DNA from: Epinephelus fuscoguttatus
Taxonomy: Eukaryota; Chordata; Actinopteri; Perciformes; Serranidae
DNA: 64,000 nucleotides
Direction: 5' to 3'
NCBI RefSeq assembly: GCF_011397635.1
Contig: NC_064770.1
Span: forward strand, 35,178,598 to 35,242,597
The translations under genes were made by a program, and so were the position numbers. This document shows, in pieces, positions 43,137 to 54,936 of the stretch. A model generated the notes under the pieces. That model worked only from the letters and a program-made list of their open reading frames with translations. It did not search any database and was not told the DNA's origin. How positions within the stretch are numbered: the stretch's first letter is position 1; every line of letters begins with the position of its first letter.

Positions 43137-46100
43137 CTATTCTGTCATGTCTTTCTCCTCTTCATCATTTCCCCCCTCGTCTTCCTCCTCTTCATCATCT
43201 TCGTCAAAGTATTTATCCTCTGCATCTCTGCTGACTATGTCCAAGTTGTCGTAGTCTGGATTCTCGTCCACCTCACTGTAATAGACACACAAGCAATCAC
43301 CCAGAATAAGGTCATACTTAGATAAAACGAGCTCTGGATACACTGTTTAATGTCTGTGTATCAAAAATGCAGCCTTTATATCGTGTGAATGCCAGCTGAG
43401 TGGCGGTGTGACTGACCTGTAGTTGAAATCCTTGTCTTTGCCATCTAGGAAGCGCTGATGCATCTGACTGATGAACTCCTCCTTGAGCAGAGCCTTCTCC
43501 TCTGCGGTGGGCTCCCATTCCTTCTGCTGGACAGTGTTATCTGCAGTAGGAACAAGGAGACAGATCATAAAGTAATGGACATTTACTCCATGACGTCACC
43601 CGTTAGTTTGATGACTCAGGTTTTTAAGCCTTGAGTTTGACCTTTTGATCGTCACCATCTTGGATCTCTGGAGCCAGAAGTAATATTTCGGCCGACAAAG
43701 TGGAGTTGTGGGGGAAATGAGGGTCTGTGTGGTTTGACTCCCTTTTGGAGCCAGGCTCAGGTGGCCATTTGAGGAACTGCAGTTTTTGACACTCCCACAT
43801 TGGATTAATATCAGCCCCAGAGGTTGCTGCTTCAGGGAGACACAAAATGACTAATGGAGACAGAGAAAAAAGGAGAATCCATCCATCCATTTTCATCCAC
43901 TTATCCGGGGCCGGGTCGGGGGGGCAGCAGGCCAAGCAAAGCACCCCAGACGTCCCTCTCCCCTGCAACACTTCCCAGCTCCTCCTGGGGGACCCCGAGG
44001 TGTTCCCATGCCAGACGAGATATGTAATCCCTCCAGTGTGTTCTGGGTCTGCCCCGGGGCCTCCTATCAGTGGGAACCTGATCAGATGCCCGAACCACCT
44101 CAACTGACCCCTTTTGAACTACTCTGAGCTCCTCTCTAAGGCTGAGAGCAGACACCCCACGGAGGAAACTTATTTCTTCTGCTTGTATCTGCGATCTCAT
44201 TCTTTCGGTCACTACCCAGAGCTCATGACCATAGGTGAGGGTTGGGACGTAGATGGACCAGTAAATCAAAAGCTTTGCCTCCTGGCTCAGCTCCCTCTTC
44301 ACCACGACAGTTTGGCGCAGTGCCCTCATCACCGCAGAAGCCTCGCCAAACCACCGATCCATCTCACGCTCCATTCTACCCTCACTCGTGAACAAGACCC
44401 CGAGATACTTGAACTCGCTTGAGGCAGTAACTCTCACCCAACCCAGATGGTCAATCCACTGAGAATCCAAGGAGAATTCAAGCCGTAAGGGCAGAGAAAC
44501 AACATTTTATAACTTCAGCCTCTCTCACCTTCGTCGTCATCCTCCTCCTCCTCCAGTGCTCCCTCCTCTCTCTCCTGCTCCTCCTGTAGCCGGTTCTGGA
44601 TGAGACGCTCCTGGTAGGAGTTGAGGAGGAGGTGGGCGAGCCCTCCTGTGCTTCCCGCCGGTGCCCCTGGTCCCCCCTGTGTATTGTCCAGCATGGCCTC
44701 CTGGGAGCGCTCAAACACCTGAAACATTAGTCATTCAGAACTTACTAAAATACTGCCTCAACTGAACTGTTAATGATGAAATAACTCTGCATCGTGCTCT
44801 CACCTCCTCATCAGTCAGGTACTGGCCAATATATTGTTCATACAGCAGCGGCTCCCTCATCCTCATCTGCTCCTCACTGAAATACTCACCCTCTAGAGGA
44901 GGGAATACGGCAGAGGAACAAAAGGGGTGACACAGTGGGAGGGAAAGAAGTACTTCGTCAGGCGTACAGTACATACAATACAACACTGCCAGTGATTAGT
45001 GTAGGGATTGCTGGGGCGGCAGTAAAGTAAAACCAAAACTATCTGCACAATACAAGTGGCAAGTGGAAAATATGTTATGTAAACTTACCTTTTAAAAAGA
45101 GAGCAGACACTTTTAGCCCATTCTAACGCAGCTACAGTAAAATGAATTTATCAATATTTTTTTTTTGTTTCAGCTGACAAAACAAATCCCCTACCCCTCT
45201 GCAGGGCTCTGAGGGCAGCATAGCGGTGGTTTCGAACCCTCGTCCTGTTGGTGCATCCTGCTGCTCGTCTCTGTATCACCTTGCTGTAGTGAGCAGCTCG
45301 TGGATCTGAGCTGACGTGGGCAAACGCTGGCAGGTCCTGGGGCTTGAGGCAGGCCTGGAAATAGGGGGAGAGCAGATAACACAACAACAAGAAAAGGTTA
45401 GCACAAAAACTATGTCAGACAGGAGTCAGGTTAATTTCCAGGGCTGGTACCTGCGGTTATTCCACAGGCTAGTTAATAACATGTCGGGCAGGAAATCCAA
45501 AGTGTGGGATCATTTTGAGAAGGTGAAGGACGAACCCAAGGTGATATGTAAACTCATCTTCATTGGTCGACTACAAACATGACGTATCATCTGAAACATG
45601 GAAGTAGCTACATGCCCATTAGCCCACAGCGTCATTAACAGGCGGCTCGCTCAGTGTGTGACGTGCACTTGGAGATAAAATATAGGCCTATATTAATGAA
45701 GGTTCATTAGTACGGTTTGTATTTCTCTGTAATGTAGCACAGTGTTAACAATGTTACTGATACTATTCTTTCTCACACCTTCAACTCAAACCACCAAAAT
45801 ATATCATTTAATCATTACATTAATATCCTCAGAAGATGATCACTAACATTAGGTAGGGAAAAAGCAGATATATCGATAACTCTATTGGTTATTTGTCAAA
45901 TAAGTTGTTACATATCGGCATAACATATATTGGCAGAAAGTCTAATATCGTGCTACCAGCATATATAAAGTCCCCTTCAGCTGCTGCCCAGATTATATAA
46001 ACACGTATATGCGGGCAAATAAACACACACAGACACACACATTTGTTGAGCCGTGCACACGTACATGGTACCTCTCCAGGAACACCAGGGGTCTGCTCCT

Positions 46101-46486
46101 GTACTGCTGCAGCAGCTCCTCTCTGCGCTCCTTCAGGCTCAGCTCAGCCTCTCCTTGCTGCTGGCTCTTCACCAGGCTCCCACTCTTGGCTACGGCCTCT
46201 ATCATGTCATTTACACACGTGGACTCAGCGTGGCTCGCGTGCTGTGTGATGAGCAGACACACAGTCATGATATTGTGTGTAGATATGTGCATTATAAGCA
46301 CTGAAACAGAGCTGATGCTGTCGGTCTCACCTGGGTGTGCTCCCGTGGCTGCTGGGTGGCTGTGGGGTTGATTAAATCACATCTCTCGGACCGTGTCACC
46401 GGGTCTTCCTCCGGTAACTCACCCTTGCCTTTAGTCTCCCTCAGACACGGTTGTGTTTTAACCGGTGGGTCGATTTCACCCCACAT
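43137..46486 (-). CDS. ccdc97: Coiled-coil domain-containing protein 97
   Basis: Seven exons on the minus strand with consistent phases: 46331-46486, 46065-46241, 45195-45354, 44804-44892, 44529-44718, 43417-43540, 43137-43275; 344 aa, about the length of the human protein. Recognised by the CCDC97 (DUF2052) signature: [44 protein letters not shown], then [20 protein letters not shown] and a very acidic tail. Residues 1-52 are variable, 53-111 form a charged helix ([20 protein letters not shown]), and 229-260 are Glu-rich coiled coil. In exon 2 the donor after CAT (GTACGT) was chosen over an earlier GTACCA because only it keeps frame into exon 3. The human protein has been linked to the SF3B spliceosome complex by interaction data, from general knowledge. 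A Rex3 fragment lies in the intron between exons 5 and 6. No disabling change seen. Confidence 0.93.
43877..44470 (-). mobile_element. Rex3-type (RTE clade) LINE 3' fragment
   Basis: The minus strand encodes the C-terminal reverse transcriptase region: [60 protein letters not shown], then [20 protein letters not shown] and [12 protein letters not shown]. The short 3' end runs into GGATGGATGG-type repeats (plus strand CCATCCATCCATT at about 43879), as in Rex3. A frame change occurs around the VVQKG/MRWFGH region (about 44095-44130). It is 5'-truncated and dead, in the same orientation as its host gene ccdc97. Confidence 0.88.
45400..46060. other. ccdc97 intron 2, no recognisable feature
   Basis: AT-rich intron sequence; a plus-strand frame at 45316-45582 overlaps the antisense of exon 3 and has no support. 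Confidence 0.4.
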
Positions 46487-46608
46487 AACTGCTAACTAGC
46501 AACGTGTTTCCAGTGGCTCTCTTTATGAAGCTACAGTGAACTAGCACAAGCTAGCTAACGTTCATGTACGTCGTCAGATTAAGTCTAACTTGATATTAGA
46601 GAACTGAA

Positions 46609-46637
46609 TATGTTGTCATGGACACCGAAAATGTCTG
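46609..46637 (+). other. Possible first exon divergent from ccdc97
   Basis: About 120 bases from the ccdc97 start, on the other strand, an ATG-led stretch (MLSWTPKMS) ends at a strong donor, G-GTAAGTTTT. The spacing would suit a bidirectional promoter; a YY1-like GCCGCCATGTT lies at about 46743-46753. No following exon was identified, so this may be chance. Confidence 0.25.
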
Positions 46638-46859
46638 GTAAGTTTTCCTGATTTGGTGTGAACATTCCCATATGGAAAAAGTAATTAATAACAGGTTAAT
46701 TACACATATTTGTTTCACTTGTGTAGCATTAGCTGTGTTTTGCCGCCATGTTGGTCCGTCACAATTACTGGCCCCTCCTCTGTTGTGACCGAAAGAATGG
46801 TTCCGCTGTTGATCTTGTCGCCCTCTGGTGGAAGCTTTGTGACCATAGAGAGAAGTGGA

Positions 46860-47790
46860 GTATTATACAGATGTACATTTAATTATTTAATAATTAAAAA
46901 AAGAAAAACATGGAGATATATTGTAAATGTGTAATTATAAAACAGATCTGCAAGTATACCAAGCAAAGTCCACAAATATGATATAAGTCCACCAAAGACA
47001 GAGTATAATAGAAGGAATCACCTTGTTGTTTACAAATACTTCCGGGTAGAAAACCAGCAGAGTTCATATATATATATATATCACATTTTTCACGTCACTG
47101 TATCACCGTGTAGACTAATCTGCTGTTTGTAAAGTCTACAAACACAATGACTGAACAAACATTACTATTTCTGTGTGCACGTTTTGTAATTAATAACATG
47201 GTTATCGTAGATTAGCTGGGCTAACTGTTAGCTGTTAGCCGTTAGCGGTTTCTGTAATAACCTAATAACTCAGTAACTCAATAAACGGTCGGTGAAAAAA
47301 ATATATTTTCCAGCAGATATCTTATTTACAACATGATTGAGCTAGCAAAGCAGTTTTGTGTTGCTATGTGTGGTATTTATTCAGTTTTGGGAAATCACGA
47401 TGTCTAGAAAGCATCAGTGGCTGCAGCTGACAGGGACAGCTAACAGCAGCAGCAAAGCTAACATCATGACGTCATCTGTTAAAAGCCTCCCGTTGTCGGA
47501 TACGACATGAAACTACTCCAGTTAACTCAATCATGTTGTAAGTAAGACATCTGTGGATGCCACGCCATGACCAAGTGGCTGGCATAGTGTGCAGGAACAT
47601 GTGCACTGAGTGTGGGCTGGAAGTCCCAAGGTCACAATGAAAGACTGACTGGCAACCACACATCGTGTTGATCAACAAACAACAGAAGAGTGCAGTGGTG
47701 ACAGATTATTAGAGGAAGGTGATTTTATATTTTATGATTTCTTCCTCTTATTATTACTATTGGCCTAAGTAGTATAACCCCACACTTCAA
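46860..47790. other. Intergenic sequence with a CRE-like palindrome
   Basis: Mostly unassigned. TGACGTCA at 47467-47474 is a perfect CRE. A short AT run is at about 47068-47081. No gene or element could be defined. Confidence 0.3.
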
Positions 47791-47799
47791 TGCCACTGC

Positions 47800-48245
47800 T
47801 AAAGTATGTACAACACTGATTGCAAAGTAGAATGCGATGATTTACAAATCACTTTTGACCCCTATTTAATTAAACACAGTACAAACACAAGATATTCAAA
47901 GTTCCAACTGATAAACTTGCTGTTTGACAGTGTATTCACTCTGAATCTGATGCCTGCAGCACATTTCAAAACAGCTGGGACATGTTTACAAGTGTGTTAC
48001 ATCAGCTTTTCTTTTTTACAACACTGACGTTTGGGAGCTGAGGACACTAACTGTTGAAGTTTTGAGAGTGAAATTTCTTTCTCAAAATTCACAAGCGCTC
48101 CCCAAAATCTTCAAGATTTGAAGGCTGTGTGTAAGAATGGGCCAAAACCCCATCTGAACACTAAGACACATGAATTTCTTCATATAGGAAGAGTCTTGAA
48201 GCTAGCATTGCAAACAAAGGCTCCTCCAGGTATTGAATAGATTTC
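47800..48245. repeat. Dispersed DNA-transposon-like remnants
   Basis: About 47800-48030 (GATTTACAAATCACTTTTGA, CTGATGCCTGCAGCACATTTC, AAACAGCTGGGACATG) matches the style of a frequent fish DNA transposon end. About 48050-48240 (TCTTGAAGCTAGCATTGCAAACAAAGGCTCC) resembles the 3' part of Tc1-like elements. Both are remnants; families from memory only. Confidence 0.4.
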
Positions 48246-48699
48246 AGTTACTGTGTTCAACACTTTTCCGGTGACATTCTACTTTATTGTACATAATTTT
48301 AATGGACTGAAATGTTAGGATTGCTTCATCATTATAATTGTATTGAGCTAACTGAGTTAACCTCTTTGTTTCTCTACTGACCACCTACCTTTCTGGCTCC
48401 TATTTAGAATGACTATATATTTTGTGTCTGTTTTACATTTCTATTTATGACTTTTATGATTTTAGAAGATGCTTAAAAATTAACATAGCTTACACTAATG
48501 TTACACTAATGACCTGTGAAGAAGTCAAGCAGTGTAATGTTTTTTAAAAGCATCAAATCTTTTTTTGACGATAGAAAAAAACAACGTACAAACAAAGAAG
48601 TCATTTAGACAGACAAAACAATATAAGAGCCAGAGTAAATCTTTAAATTAAAACATTAAAAAAACAGCACAATGAACTGTTTTTGCAAATTTGTTATTT

Positions 48700-48968
48700 A
48701 ATTCAATTTAATTTAATTTAATTTAATTTATTTTCATTTAATTTATTTTCATTTTATTTTATTTTATTTTATTTTAATTTAATTTAATTTAATTTAATTA
48801 TTTTATTTTAATTTATTTTCATTTAATTAAAAATGGTCCCAATGTACTGTTTAGTTTCATTTTCAAGTACTAAAAAAAAAATAAAGGTTTGGAATGGCTA
48901 AATTTGGATTTCTGAATATAATATGTTCCTGAAAAGATCATCAAGCTGGTTACATAAAGGCCTAATTC

Positions 48969-49002
<34 letters not shown>

Positions 49003-49003
49003 G
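48700..49003. repeat. AATTT/ATTTT and TTA microsatellites
   Basis: About 48703-48828 is a run of TTTAA and TTTTA pentamers; 48969-49003 is about 11 TTA triplets. Simple repeats with no coding potential. Confidence 0.85.
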
Positions 49004-49123
49004 GGCAGGTACTAAACAGGAATTTTCCCAGTAAAGAGAAACTTCAGAGTCAGTGTCATCAGCAATAAACCGGGATATATCTTTTCTAAATGTGTTGGTG
49101 TATTCGGGTCATTGCCAGAACAG

Positions 49124-50570
49124 GGGGGTATTCCAGAAAGCAGGTTATGTGAAAACTCAGAGTAAGTTAAGCCTGAGATGAGGGAAACTCTGAGTCAGTC
49201 ACCATGGTAACAGACTCTGTGAACCTAACCTGCTCGCTGACAGGTTTTCTTCAATAAACCCTGAGTTTTTCTCTGTCTCCTCCCTCTTACACGCTGTTTC
49301 ATTTCCTCATTCATTCAGTCCGTGTCAAAGCTTGTATCGGAGCGCATTCATCAGCGGAGATTTACCGTCTGTCACAGTCTAAATCCTGCTGGATATTAGT
49401 TTGTTACTCAGGACTGTCTGAAGTTACTGAATTTATGCACATCAGTCATTTCTTTGGACCTCAGTTTTTGTCTTTACATTCAAATGTTACACAGCGAGAA
49501 TTCACCCTCAGCTCAGATTCAAACCTCTGTCCTTTTTATATTTATTATTTTTATAACACTGTGCACAAGGATCAGACTGTCAGTCTGTCAGAGCAGCTCC
49601 CAAATGTTTATTGCACATAATGTGTAGGTCTAATTATTTAAATTTTAAAAATGGGTATGAAGCTTTAGACACGTAGTATCAATGACTAATGATCTCTGTC
49701 ACTGATGTCACTGGTCGCACTGATGGAACATAACTCCTATAGCCTAATATTGGGGATTATATGTTCATATTTCTGAGTGAGCAATGGTGCAGCATTTCAG
49801 TGTCTTTAAAGTTACTACATTTGTAGCTGAAATAAAGTCACTGAATGCTGTTGAGTCAAGACACAAATAGATGTGCAACATTTTAAAATCTACTGTATTT
49901 TAACCTCAACGTCTTTTCAAGTGCAAATCACCAAACATATTATTACTGGGTCACACTGTGAGTTTACAGTCATGTCTTTATGTCTTTGATCTATAGCCTC
50001 GCCTATATGTTTGAAATCTTCCTATTTTTCAGTTGCTGCCTCCTGTGTTTTTCCCCATCACATTAAATCTGAACAAATATAGGCCTATTATTATATATTA
50101 TTAATATAATGTATCTACAGCCTGATACACAGTCAGATTCCACCACTTTATCTTCATTAAGGAAATGTAAGTCTGATAAATGATGAATAAACGGACAACA
50201 CTGAATAAACTTTTTTATTAACTTCATGGTTAACTTATTGACACTTTCCTCGCTCTGACTCAGGCTCTTCTTTTAAAGATAAACGTGCACCGTCTGCTAC
50301 ACATGCATTAATATCTCTACATCCACTGGATTAAAATGGAGGCCTGTCTTTTATTTACCTGTTGCCATGGTGAATCGTGGAGTCGGAGCTCCATTGATGA
50401 TGGCTTTTTATTGTCGGTTTAACTCAGAGTGAACATACTCAGAGTTGACTGAACTAACTCAAATCAGCTGTTCTGGAACCGGTAACTCAGAGTTTCCCAT
50501 CTTAGGGTAAATCAACTCAGAGTTCAGGGTTAGACTCAGAGTTTGTTGAACCTCCTACCTGGAATACCCG
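49124..50570. mobile_element. Inverted-repeat DNA transposon, non-autonomous
   Basis: The left end GGGGTATTCCAGAAAGCAGG and the right end, reversed, GGGTATTCCAGGTAGGAGG are terminal inverted repeats, each followed by clusters of AACTCAGAGT. Such ends belong to a family common in fish, possibly PIF/Harbinger. The interior of 1.4 kb has no transposase. Target duplication is unclear. Confidence 0.6.
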
Positions 50571-50759
50571 TCAGGTGCAGGATTGTTTATGGACACATAG
50601 TGTCACTTAAAACAAAATTGCAATTGTATTTATTTTATTTTAGTTGTCTCTTAAAACTCCATGGTATGAATATCACTCAACCAAACAATGCTAAATATGT
50701 TTCCAAGTAAACAAACTAAAGTTAGTAAAGGTGAATCCTGTTTTATCAGGACAGGTGAG

Positions 50760-50993
50760 TGTTCCCTGAACGTCTCACTCTCGAGCCGAGCAGCGCGCGG
50801 CAGCAGAGAGGTGCCACTCCCACTGGAATAAAACACACAAACACTTCATATCGTGTGTCCACGGCTCTGTCATCATGGCAGCGTCCAGGGGACCAACAGC
50901 TGGCAGATGAGACTGGCTGTGTGCTGGCTCGGTTCCGCGTTAACGGGACTTCGGGACAGTCTGTGAAGATGCTGACGTCGTTTGGAAACAACA
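50760..50993 (+). other. Possible 5' leader exon (with uORFs) of the gene continuing at 57.4 kb
   Basis: A CpG-rich stretch (GAGCCGAGCAGCGCGCGGCAG at 50780-50800) is followed by ATG at 50876 with a 12-codon frame and by ATG at 50969 with a frame that ends soon after the donor at 50994 (ACA-GTAAGTA). This has the look of a promoter-linked first exon. Link to the downstream exons is inferred from order and strand only. Confidence 0.35.
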
Positions 50994-51242
50994 GTAAGTA
51001 TTATCCTAAAACCTTTTCTCCTGGTGTGGTCAACAATAAGAGCTGTATGTTGACATTATAATTTCTCCCCCTGGCTGACGTCACAATGTTTGTATCGCAC
51101 AAACTTGTCAGCTTCTCCAAAAACTCTGCTCGTTGGACCCGACAGTAACATGGACACCTGACAGGACCACACAGAAAACCAAGGTCCGTATTTACAACAG
51201 AGCTGACCGCACTGCATGCTGGTCACTGTTAAACTACTCTTA

Positions 51243-51439
51243 CACTCACTGGCCACTTTATTAGGTACACCTTGCTAGTACCAGGTTGGACCCCCTTCTG
51301 AATTCTTGGTGTCACAGATTCAACAAGGTGCTGGAAACATTCCTCAGAGACTGCATGACTAAATGCACTGAGCTGCTGATTAGCTATTTGCGTTGATGAG
51401 CAGTTGCACAGGTGTACCTAATAAAGTGGCCAGTGAGTG
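51243..51439. mobile_element. Short Tc1/mariner MITE, sister of 10974-11393
   Basis: The ends CACTCACTGGCCACTTTATT (inverted at right) and about 75 adjoining bases match the element at 10974-11393. TA duplications flank it (51241-51242, 51440-51441). At 197 bases it has lost all transposase code. Its ends agree almost perfectly, so it is likely the younger copy. Confidence 0.85.
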
Positions 51440-51851
51440 TATGCAGCTTCTTTGCAGCACATGAGTCTGGACAGACATGGATGTAAACTGGAACTGGTTT
51501 GCAGAGGTGTGCATGCGCGAGGTGGTCATTCTAGTTTTTAAATACTCCACCTGTTTCCACAGAGACTTGTTTTCATTAGTCTCCAGTGTGGCAGAGAGCT
51601 TCTTAACCTTTTCCTCCTGACAGGCTGCTGCTCTGCACAGTTCGGAGGTGAGCTTTCAGAAGCTCCAAGCCTTGTTTCTTTCTTCGTCGGAGTCCAGGGC
51701 TGTTTGAAACATGCTGTAGATTCAGGCTCAGGATTGTCAGCAGACATATTAGATGTGACGTACCTGCATTGAGCTGCACCATGTGTTTACAGAGATTAAA
51801 CAACTGCTTCTATTTGTCATGTCGTCCTAATTCCTCTCACTTTGTTTTTAG

Positions 51852-51913
51852 TGTAAGTGGATCCAGTGAGATGGAAACACCCGGGTGCTGGTTTAACAGG
51901 AAATAAAGAGCAG
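51852..51913 (+). other. Possible second leader exon
   Basis: Bounded by TTTGTTTTTAG and CAG-GTATGC, both good splice signals. Contains a short uORF (ATG at 51871, stop 11 codons on). Could join the leader at 50993 to the exon at 57385. Speculative. Confidence 0.25.
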
Positions 51914-51919
51914 GTATGC

Positions 51920-52975
51920 ACATCAGCAGCTGCAAGACAATCTTTCTGTCTTCTTTATTAATCTGAAAAGGCGGCTGTGTCGGCAGCAGTTATGAATTTT
52001 AACCAGCTTAAATCATCAGCTGGATTTCCACTTTACTCCACTCAGCAGTAATTGAGATGTAGTGAATGTGTGAGGCTGTTATGGTTTGTATGTGCTTTGC
52101 TGCGGACAGCCAGGTCAGGTTCAAATTGACTTAATGACGACTGTTTGAATAGCCTGCACTCAATACATTATTTACATTCCAACACAAACACCTCTGGATA
52201 TTTTGGAGCTAAATCAAGCCAGTGTCGCCCTGTGTCCTTCTGCTTGTCGTCCCTGGAGATTAACCTGACTCATACATGTGCATATTTAAGACACTTTTAC
52301 AGGCGTCTTGTTTTAAAATGAATCAGCTGGAGACGGAGGTTTGAACCAACATGAGAAATAGTGATGCTGTCGTACTCTCTCTCAGTTTAGGTTATCATTG
52401 TTTTGGCTGCGTAAGAGTTAACAGATGAAGGCTGCACAGGACAGCTGCCATGTGCACAGCAGAGTAAATGTTAGGCCGTACTTTATTTGACAAAGACGTG
52501 ATCGTTTTGCTTTTACTAGATAAATAGAGTTTCAGGTAGCCGATTAGTAAACACTGGAGCTGCATAAACACAACTACATTATGGTGAACACAGAAGACTG
52601 CAAGTCGCACAGTGTAGTACTCTAAACCATCACTGCAGTATACATAGTATTTTTGTATGCCATGATCAGTGTTAGTATCTATGCAGTGACTAACTCTGAC
52701 ATTATTAGCAGATCATAGTGGGGTGTAGACACACAACTGTTATTACTGTTTTAGACTGACACAGTTTTCATTTTCACAGCTAGCACCCACATTGTGTAAA
52801 CAGAGCTCGTAAGTTGGGTGTTTCCGTTTCCAGTACATGGGACCTTAAAAATTGATTTTTCATAATGGGTTTCAATGGCTAGATGAAAATTATTTTCTGG
52901 TTCCGTTTGAATTGTGCCACGAATTTCACATATGTTGTTCGTGAATTTTTAATATATTTTTTCATGCAAAGAAGG
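51920..52975. other. Sequence without recognisable feature
   Basis: Moderately AT-rich, no open frame with a domain, no repeat structure I can define. Probably intronic if the leader exons are real. Confidence 0.35.
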
Positions 52976-52985
52976 CTACAATTTA

Positions 52986-53960
52986 GTACGGATGCACCGA
53001 ATATTCAGTAACCAAATATATTCGGCCGAATATTGCAAAAAAACACACATTCGGTATTCGGTGGAATAAGTTAAAAGCAAGGCCGAATAATAGCGCCGTG
53101 TTTTGGTAACGCAATCAAACAGCGTGCTGTGACAGGTGGAGTAAAATGTCGGCAGTGTGGCGATCCGTCCCTCACTGCACTCGCATTTGCGACTAAAATA
53201 GTTTTGAGCGAGCAAAATAGGCTTAAATCATTCAGCATGCTGTGCGAGCAGCCTACAGATTTCAACGAGCAGCAGAAACGAAAGGCGAATCCCACCGATT
53301 GAGGGTTGAACGGGGGTCACAGACACAGACAGTAATGTATTCCTGTCAAATACAACGGCCATTGGCTTACCGGCGACGGAGAAGTCGGTTCCAATAATAT
53401 CCTCTTCTTGGCGTCATGACTGCCCAGAAGTACCTGAACAGCCCAGCCGAACACAGGTATGTGACGTGTCAGAGGAGAAACGAGCCGTTCACATTTCCAC
53501 AAACCTCACCGCACTTTAGGGACTGTTCTTTACTTATGAAGGGACTGTTCTTTACTTGTCAGGGGAGGAGGGTGGCTGGTTGATTCTTATTTTATTTATT
53601 TTATTTTGATCCCCCCTATGTTAATCACTTATTGATGCTGTTTTTGAAGTATGAATAAGTCAATAAGTAATTTATTCCATTGAAATATCATTGATGTATT
53701 ATAGAAAAGTGATTTATCTTTTTATAAATGACAAAAGGCACATCTGCCTCATTTTTAGTGTGGTATCGTGATACTACTCAGAACCGTGATACTTTCATTG
53801 GTATTGTACATGGGATCCAATTTTGGTACCGTGACAACACTAATCTGGAGGGGGTTCATCTGCAAAAACTAATGAAAAACTAAACAACGATATTCGGTAT
53901 TCGGCCAAGCGTTTAATATTATTCGGCTTCGGCTCTTCGCTGCTCTCGACGCGTATATAT
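52986..53960. mobile_element. hAT-like element rich in TATTCGGC words
   Basis: TACGGATGCACCGAATATTCAG begins it and GATATTCGGTATTCGGCCAAGC lies near the other side (53890-53940); both are typical of a fish/vertebrate hAT with GATGCACCGAATATTCGG ends. The right terminus is missing. The minus strand gives only short frames. Truncated and decayed. Confidence 0.5.
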
Positions 53961-54289
53961 GATATACGTCACTGCTCGCACTCGGAACATGGCTGTGTCT
54001 CTGGTACACTTCACCGCCTTCTTCCAAGGAGAGGACAAAAGCCTTTAGCGTGGCGAAAACCACTACAAGTCTGGACATGTGGAAAGTTTCAGCTACATCA
54101 GCATGTTGATCTGATGGCTCCGTAGATCGTGGCAGAAGACGCAGCAGCAGCACTGTGAGTTGAGAAGTGGAGGGAAAGTGTGATGACTTGACGTCACATG
54201 TAGTCTTTCTCATTACGTTGTTTCCACAGCCCTTAACTGAAGAATCATACAATAAACTGTCAAACTCTTAACATGAAAAAATATTATTT

Positions 54290-54669
54290 AGACCCACATG
54301 AAACATTTGTGTAATCCAAGGCATTTAATGACTGAGACCAGAAAATAATAATCGGTGACTATTTTAGTAGTCGACTAATCGCTTTGAGTCACAGAAAAGT
54401 ACTGTAAAAATACCCCAAAATACTCTTATTGCAGATTCTTGCGTTCAAATATTGGCAGCTTTACACACTGTCCCATGACGATGAACTAAAACCCTTTGGC
54501 GTGAGTACGAAACAAGACATTAGATGGCATAACTTTTGGGGTTTGGGAGAGACAGACCGACATTTTTCAACTTTTTAACACATTTTTCGATAAAATGATT
54601 AGTTAACTAATCAAAGAAATAATCGACAGAATAGTCCACAATGAAAATAATCGTTAGTTGCAGCCCTAG
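54290..54669. mobile_element. hAT right-end fragment (AGGGCTGCAACTAACGATT type)
   Basis: The right terminus, reversed, is TAGGGCTGCAACTAACGATT followed by ATTTTCATTGTGGACTATTC and a GATTAGTTAACTAATC palindrome; this is one of the most widespread hAT ends of fish. The left end was not found; the join with the 53-54 kb element is unclear. Confidence 0.6.
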
Positions 54670-54936
54670 TACGCAGTATGTGTACCGAGCAGGACGTTTA
54701 CCACCTCATTTATCAGCCACCATACATGCCAACCCCAGTATGGCCGCCTTAAGCTAATTTGGACGATAATACACTGGCCAATTTTTCCATCCAGCTCTAG
54801 CTAAGTCTGAAGTTACCTTTGAATTCTCAAAGTGAAGTGTCAAAATATTAAAAGTAAAATGGGTTTGCATAAAAATACTGCATATCTTGGAAAGCTATTA
54901 GGTCTGTTATTCAGTTAGACTCAGTGTTTCCCTTAA

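Noticed and set aside
46072-46241. Shorter exon 2 of ccdc97 ending at GAGAG-GTACCA
   Set aside because: It would leave phase 2 and shift exon 3 out of frame; the donor GTACGT after CAT at 46065 keeps the conserved LERYHACLKP join.
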